Assembly (NCBI GenBank): GCA_002238685.1
Contig: MPMV01000015.1
Span: 17,234 to 81,233, forward strand
Length of the DNA stretch: 64,000 nucleotides
Direction: 5' to 3'
DNA from: a bacterium EF100-94H03 bin56
GTDB lineage: Bacteria > Pseudomonadota > Alphaproteobacteria > SP197
In this document: piece after piece, positions 61,375-64,000 of the stretch
How the letters are laid out: the number at the start of each line of letters is the position of its first letter
Position numbering within the stretch: position 1 is the stretch's first letter
Translations under genes and position numbers: made by a program
Notes under the pieces: generated by a model
What the model saw: the letters and a program-made list of their open reading frames with translations, nothing else
Database searches by the model: none
Told to the model about the DNA's origin: nothing

Positions 61375-61817
61375 CAGGGTTCTCCGGTCTCGCGGACCCT
61401 TCAGACAAGGCAGGCTATGAGGGCTGTATCATGACTTCAAGAACACGCCCTCCTTGTACCACGTTCCATCACTGCCCCGGCAGCCATCCGGATCAATTTC
61501 CATCGCGCCCTGCCACGGGCACCAGTTATGCAGCCCGTGTGGTCTTCGTGACGGGACAGGGTCAATATACCTTGCATTTACATAAATATTACATAGCAAT
61601 ATGATTTCCACACGCACACCTTACATAATATCCCGTAGTATCTCCCGGACTGGCGTCGGTGCGGGCCACATCATTCCGGCACAGGACAATGGGAACATGC
61701 CCGTCGGCAAGTGCTCAATGGCCGATCAGGTTCCCGGCTCACGCTTGGGGCCGCATCTGGTGTCGGTACGGCTGAAGCCGGAATTTCGGTAGATTGTCAT
61801 CCGGTCTGGAGAACACG
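61375..61817. other. Non-coding stretch with an AT-rich promoter region
   Basis: About 440 bp between divergent genes. The centre (61560-61640) is much richer in A and T than its surroundings and holds the promoter described next. A 62-codon minus-strand frame (61429-61617) is cysteine-containing but unrecognised. The 200 bp before the TonB receptor look like an untranslated leader; I could not find cobalamin or other riboswitch conserved elements. Confidence 0.5.
61577..61605 (+). promoter_or_regulatory. Near-consensus sigma-70 promoter upstream of the TonB receptor
   Basis: TTTACA (61577-61582), a 17-bp spacer and TATGAT (61600-61605): five of six matches in each box to TTGACA and TATAAT. 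Transcription would begin near 61612 and leave a leader of about 205 nt before the receptor's ATG. It stands out in a genome where such clear boxes are rare. Confidence 0.6.
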
Positions 61818-64000
61818 ATGAGAATGCTTCTTCGCCTTTTTCCCGTCATCATCATTCTTGCGGCGTCAATGGTGAATGCCGGGTCTCTTGCCCCCTCCGT
61901 GCATGTTGTCTCGGAACGTGACCGGGAGTTTCTCGAGCGTTCCGGCGCCCAGACTCTGGAAGAACTTCTGGACACCGGCATCGTTCGCTACTTCTTCACC
62001 GGAGGTCAGCCCTTGCTGGTTCTGGTGAACGGGAAGCCCTACGGCTCGACTGCCGGTGATCTCGATACCCTGCCGCTTTCGGCCATCGAGCGGCTCGAGC
62101 TGCTGAGCGGTGACGGTCTGGGCACTCTGGGCGGCAGCGCCGTGCGCGGCGCAATCAATGTCGTCCTGCGCAACACCCTGGAGGGCTTCGAGACACGGGC
62201 GCTCACGCGGATGCCGAGCCAGGAAGGCGGCGACGGCTGGCAAGGCAGCGCGTTCTGGGGTGGCGCATTCGGGAAAGGGCGTATCACCGTCGGGGTGGAT
62301 GCCGTCAGACGCCAGGAGATTCCGGCGCGAGCCCGTGAACACAGCCGTTCTGCCTGGACACCGGACGGCTCCTTCCGCGAAGCCAGGAATGTCAGTGTCG
62401 GCGGCAATACCGTCTGGGTTCTTCAACGCGATACCGCAGGCGAGGTCACGGGCGTGCGATCGGTGGCACTGGGCGAGTGCGACCCGGCGTCGGGCTATAC
62501 CGGCCCGCTCAGCAATCCGCCGGGAATCCGGAGTGGAGACAAGGGCTGCGGTTTTGCATTCGGCGACATCATGTGGAACACGAGCCGGTTTGAACAGAAC
62601 ACGACCATTGTGGACCTTGAGCATCCGATAGGCGAACGGAGCACGCTCTACCTGTCAGCAAATGTTGGTCAAGGCGGCTGGTCCTTTCGGTATGCACCTT
62701 CGATCGGCTCTTTCTCCTTTACCCCGAGCCCGGAGATCATCGACGAGATCAACGACGCAGCCGGCACCACAATTGCGGATTCCGGCGATGTCTTCGCTGT
62801 GGCGCATCGATTTGTCGGGCACGGGAATCGCGACTGGCAGTCTGACTATGACGAGTACGATGTCTCCATGGGCGTTGAAGGACAGATTTCCGATGACCTC
62901 GGCTACGATGCCTACATTGCTGCCTACGGCTTCGACGGATCGCTGTCCGGCACGACCTTCGTTCATGTCGACAGGATCAGGGAGGAAATCGAAGCCGGGA
63001 ACTATGACCTGGTAAATCCGTTCTCGAATGCGCCAGAGCACCTGCAGGCCATCACCAACAGCGGCCTGCGCGAGGAGATCGACTCCGAATCGACATACCT
63101 CGGCACGCGGCTGGCCCTGGAAGGTCGTGCCTTTGCACCGGGCGACCGCAAGACGGCATGGACAGCCGGTCTCGAGGCGGGCCGGGTGGAAGCTCACTCC
63201 CTTCTGCGCTTCCGGGACAGCGATGGCGAGGCCCATGACGTCACCAGGGTGCTCGGCTCAGGTGGAGTAAGCTATGCCGGCGAGCGCGAGGCCGTCGCGG
63301 TGTTCGCGGAAGCGCTTGTGCCCCTTGCCGAAACCCTGGACGTCAGGGTCGCTGGCCGCGCCGATGAATTCGACGATGTCGGCACACTGAGATCCTGGGG
63401 CCTTGCGGCCGAATACCGGCCGCACGAGATGCTCACACTGCGTAGTTCCCTGCGCACAGGTCAAGGAGCCCCCTCGCTGTCCAGGCTTCACAGTACGGAG
63501 GACCAGGACCATCCCTACATCACGTGTGATCCGGGACGTGGAGATCCGCCGCGCGCCTGCGAGAGCCCCAATCCCCGGCAGGTGACCCGCTACACCACAG
63601 GGAATCCGCACCTTGAGCCCTCCGAGACCGAGAGGTTTGCCGTCGGTGCCGATGTCCGCAAGAGTCCGTTCATTGTGGGCATGGAGTGGTATCGGCTGTC
63701 GCGCTCGGATCTGGTGGGACAAAACCCTGCGAATTGGGCCATGCAGAATCTGCCCCAGTGCACGGGCAACGCTTCCTTGAACTGCATCAGCCGCACCGGC
63801 GGCGACATCACGATATATGACAGCTACGCGAACATCGTGGACACCGAGATTTCCGGCATCACGACCCGGTATGCCGCAACTTTCCCGACGAATTGGGGTG
63901 AAATCGGGATGAGTGGCGCCTGGCGACACGTGATCAGCGCGGAACGGCACATAGCGGGCAATCAACAAAGGTACGCCATTTCCAAGAATATGGCCCGTGC
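61818..64000 (+). CDS. TonB-dependent outer-membrane receptor (cut by window edge)
   Basis: Open from the ATG at 61818 to the window end, at least 727 residues. Signal peptide MRMLLRLFPVIIILAASMVNA, then a plug domain that is short: after a QTLEELLD stretch it goes straight to LLVLVNGKPYG, IERLELLSG and GSAVRGAINVVL, omitting the usual mid-plug section. A long beta-barrel follows with alternating aromatic and polar residues (YLSANVGQGGWSFRY, MLTLRSSLRTGQGAPSLSRL, YTTGNPHLEPSETERFAVG). It takes up a large ligand with TonB energy; the ligand is not readable. A near-consensus promoter stands 205 nt upstream. Confidence 0.92.
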   Translation, partial: MRMLLRLFPVIIILAASMVNAGSLAPSVHVVSERDREFLERSGAQTLEELLDTGIVRYFFTGGQPLLVLVNGKPYGSTAGDLDTLPLSAIERLELLSGDGLGTLGGSAVRGAINVVLRNTLEGFETRALTRMPSQEGGDGWQGSAFWGGAFGKGRITVGVDAVRRQEIPARAREHSRSAWTPDGSFREARNVSVGGNTVWVLQRDTAGEVTGVRSVALGECDPASGYTGPLSNPPGIRSGDKGCGFAFGDIMWNTSRFEQNTTIVDLEHPIGERSTLYLSANVGQGGWSFRYAPSIGSFSFTPSPEIIDEINDAAGTTIADSGDVFAVAHRFVGHGNRDWQSDYDEYDVSMGVEGQISDDLGYDAYIAAYGFDGSLSGTTFVHVDRIREEIEAGNYDLVNPFSNAPEHLQAITNSGLREEIDSESTYLGTRLALEGRAFAPGDRKTAWTAGLEAGRVEAHSLLRFRDSDGEAHDVTRVLGSGGVSYAGEREAVAVFAEALVPLAETLDVRVAGRADEFDDVGTLRSWGLAAEYRPHEMLTLRSSLRTGQGAPSLSRLHSTEDQDHPYITCDPGRGDPPRACESPNPRQVTRYTTGNPHLEPSETERFAVGADVRKSPFIVGMEWYRLSRSDLVGQNPANWAMQNLPQCTGNASLNCISRTGGDITIYDSYANIVDTEISGITTRYAATFPTNWGEIGMSGAWRHVISAERHIAGNQQRYAISKNMAR

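Noticed and set aside
61429..61617. A 62-codon minus-strand frame in the intergenic region before the TonB receptor
   Set aside because: Some protein-like features near its C-terminus but no family, and its start lies in the AT-rich promoter patch; left undecided rather than called.
61612..61817. A cobalamin riboswitch in the TonB receptor leader
   Set aside because: A GGGAAC stretch was noticed, but the conserved B12-box and the paired elements around it are not found.

Overview
The window is a contiguous 64 kb piece of a GC-rich (roughly 60-65 % by eye), gene-dense chromosome. The gene order dgt-argS-SPOR-nagZ-scpA-scpB-tatABC-serS-pcm-nlpD-yajC-secDF, with erpA beside dgt, is typical of Alphaproteobacteria. 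DddP-like lyases, a betaine-type methyltransferase, an EctD-like hydroxylase and a gamma-butyrobetaine hydroxylase-like enzyme suggest a marine or saline, osmolyte-using heterotroph. No phage, transposase or CRISPR array was seen.

Region 1 (1-18.4 kb, mostly minus strand) is the conserved envelope/export block: SecDF-YajC, an AAA+ ATPase of the DUF815 type, NlpD, Pcm (no surE before it), SerS, TatABC, then a non-conserved patch (MOSC protein, YHS protein, orphan ABC ATPase, two non-coding stretches), ScpAB, an M50 protease, NagZ, a SPOR protein, ArgS and a dGTPase. Region 2 (18.4-29 kb, plus strand) holds erpA, xthA, a maleate-isomerase-like gene, glnE and a tightly packed signalling operon: STAS antagonist, REC-PP2C phosphatase, RsbW-like kinase, periplasmic substrate-binding protein and membrane histidine kinase. 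Together these look like an externally gated partner-switching pathway.

Region 3 (29-43.7 kb) is metabolic: ilvD, a DMT exporter, two tandem DddP-like genes, an MttB-like methyltransferase, a cyclic amidohydrolase, a glycerophosphodiesterase, one gene coding for two fused acyl-CoA dehydrogenases, an ADP-forming acyl-CoA ligase-like protein and, translationally coupled to it, a homologue of the Arm/Rmt/FmrO 16S rRNA methyltransferases, followed by a degenerate nuclease-like exported protein. Much of this could serve breakdown of dimethylsulfoniopropionate or related betaines, but that is inference.

Region 4 (43.7-64 kb) mixes a thiolase, an exported agmatine-deiminase-family protein, an EctD-like dioxygenase coupled to a SAF-domain dehydrogenase, small cysteine-rich and VOC proteins, and then a small insertion. 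A GSU2403-type nucleotidyltransferase gene with a perfect inverted repeat in its leader lies between two 226-bp, about 97 % identical copies of the 3' end of a leucyl aminopeptidase gene. After it come an AceE-like transketolase, an amidase, an exported nuclease with calcium-binding-like repeats, a histone-deacetylase-family hydrolase, an aminoglycoside-phosphotransferase-fold kinase, tRNA-Leu(UAA), a gamma-butyrobetaine-hydroxylase-like enzyme, and a TonB-dependent receptor that runs off the right edge behind a near-consensus promoter.
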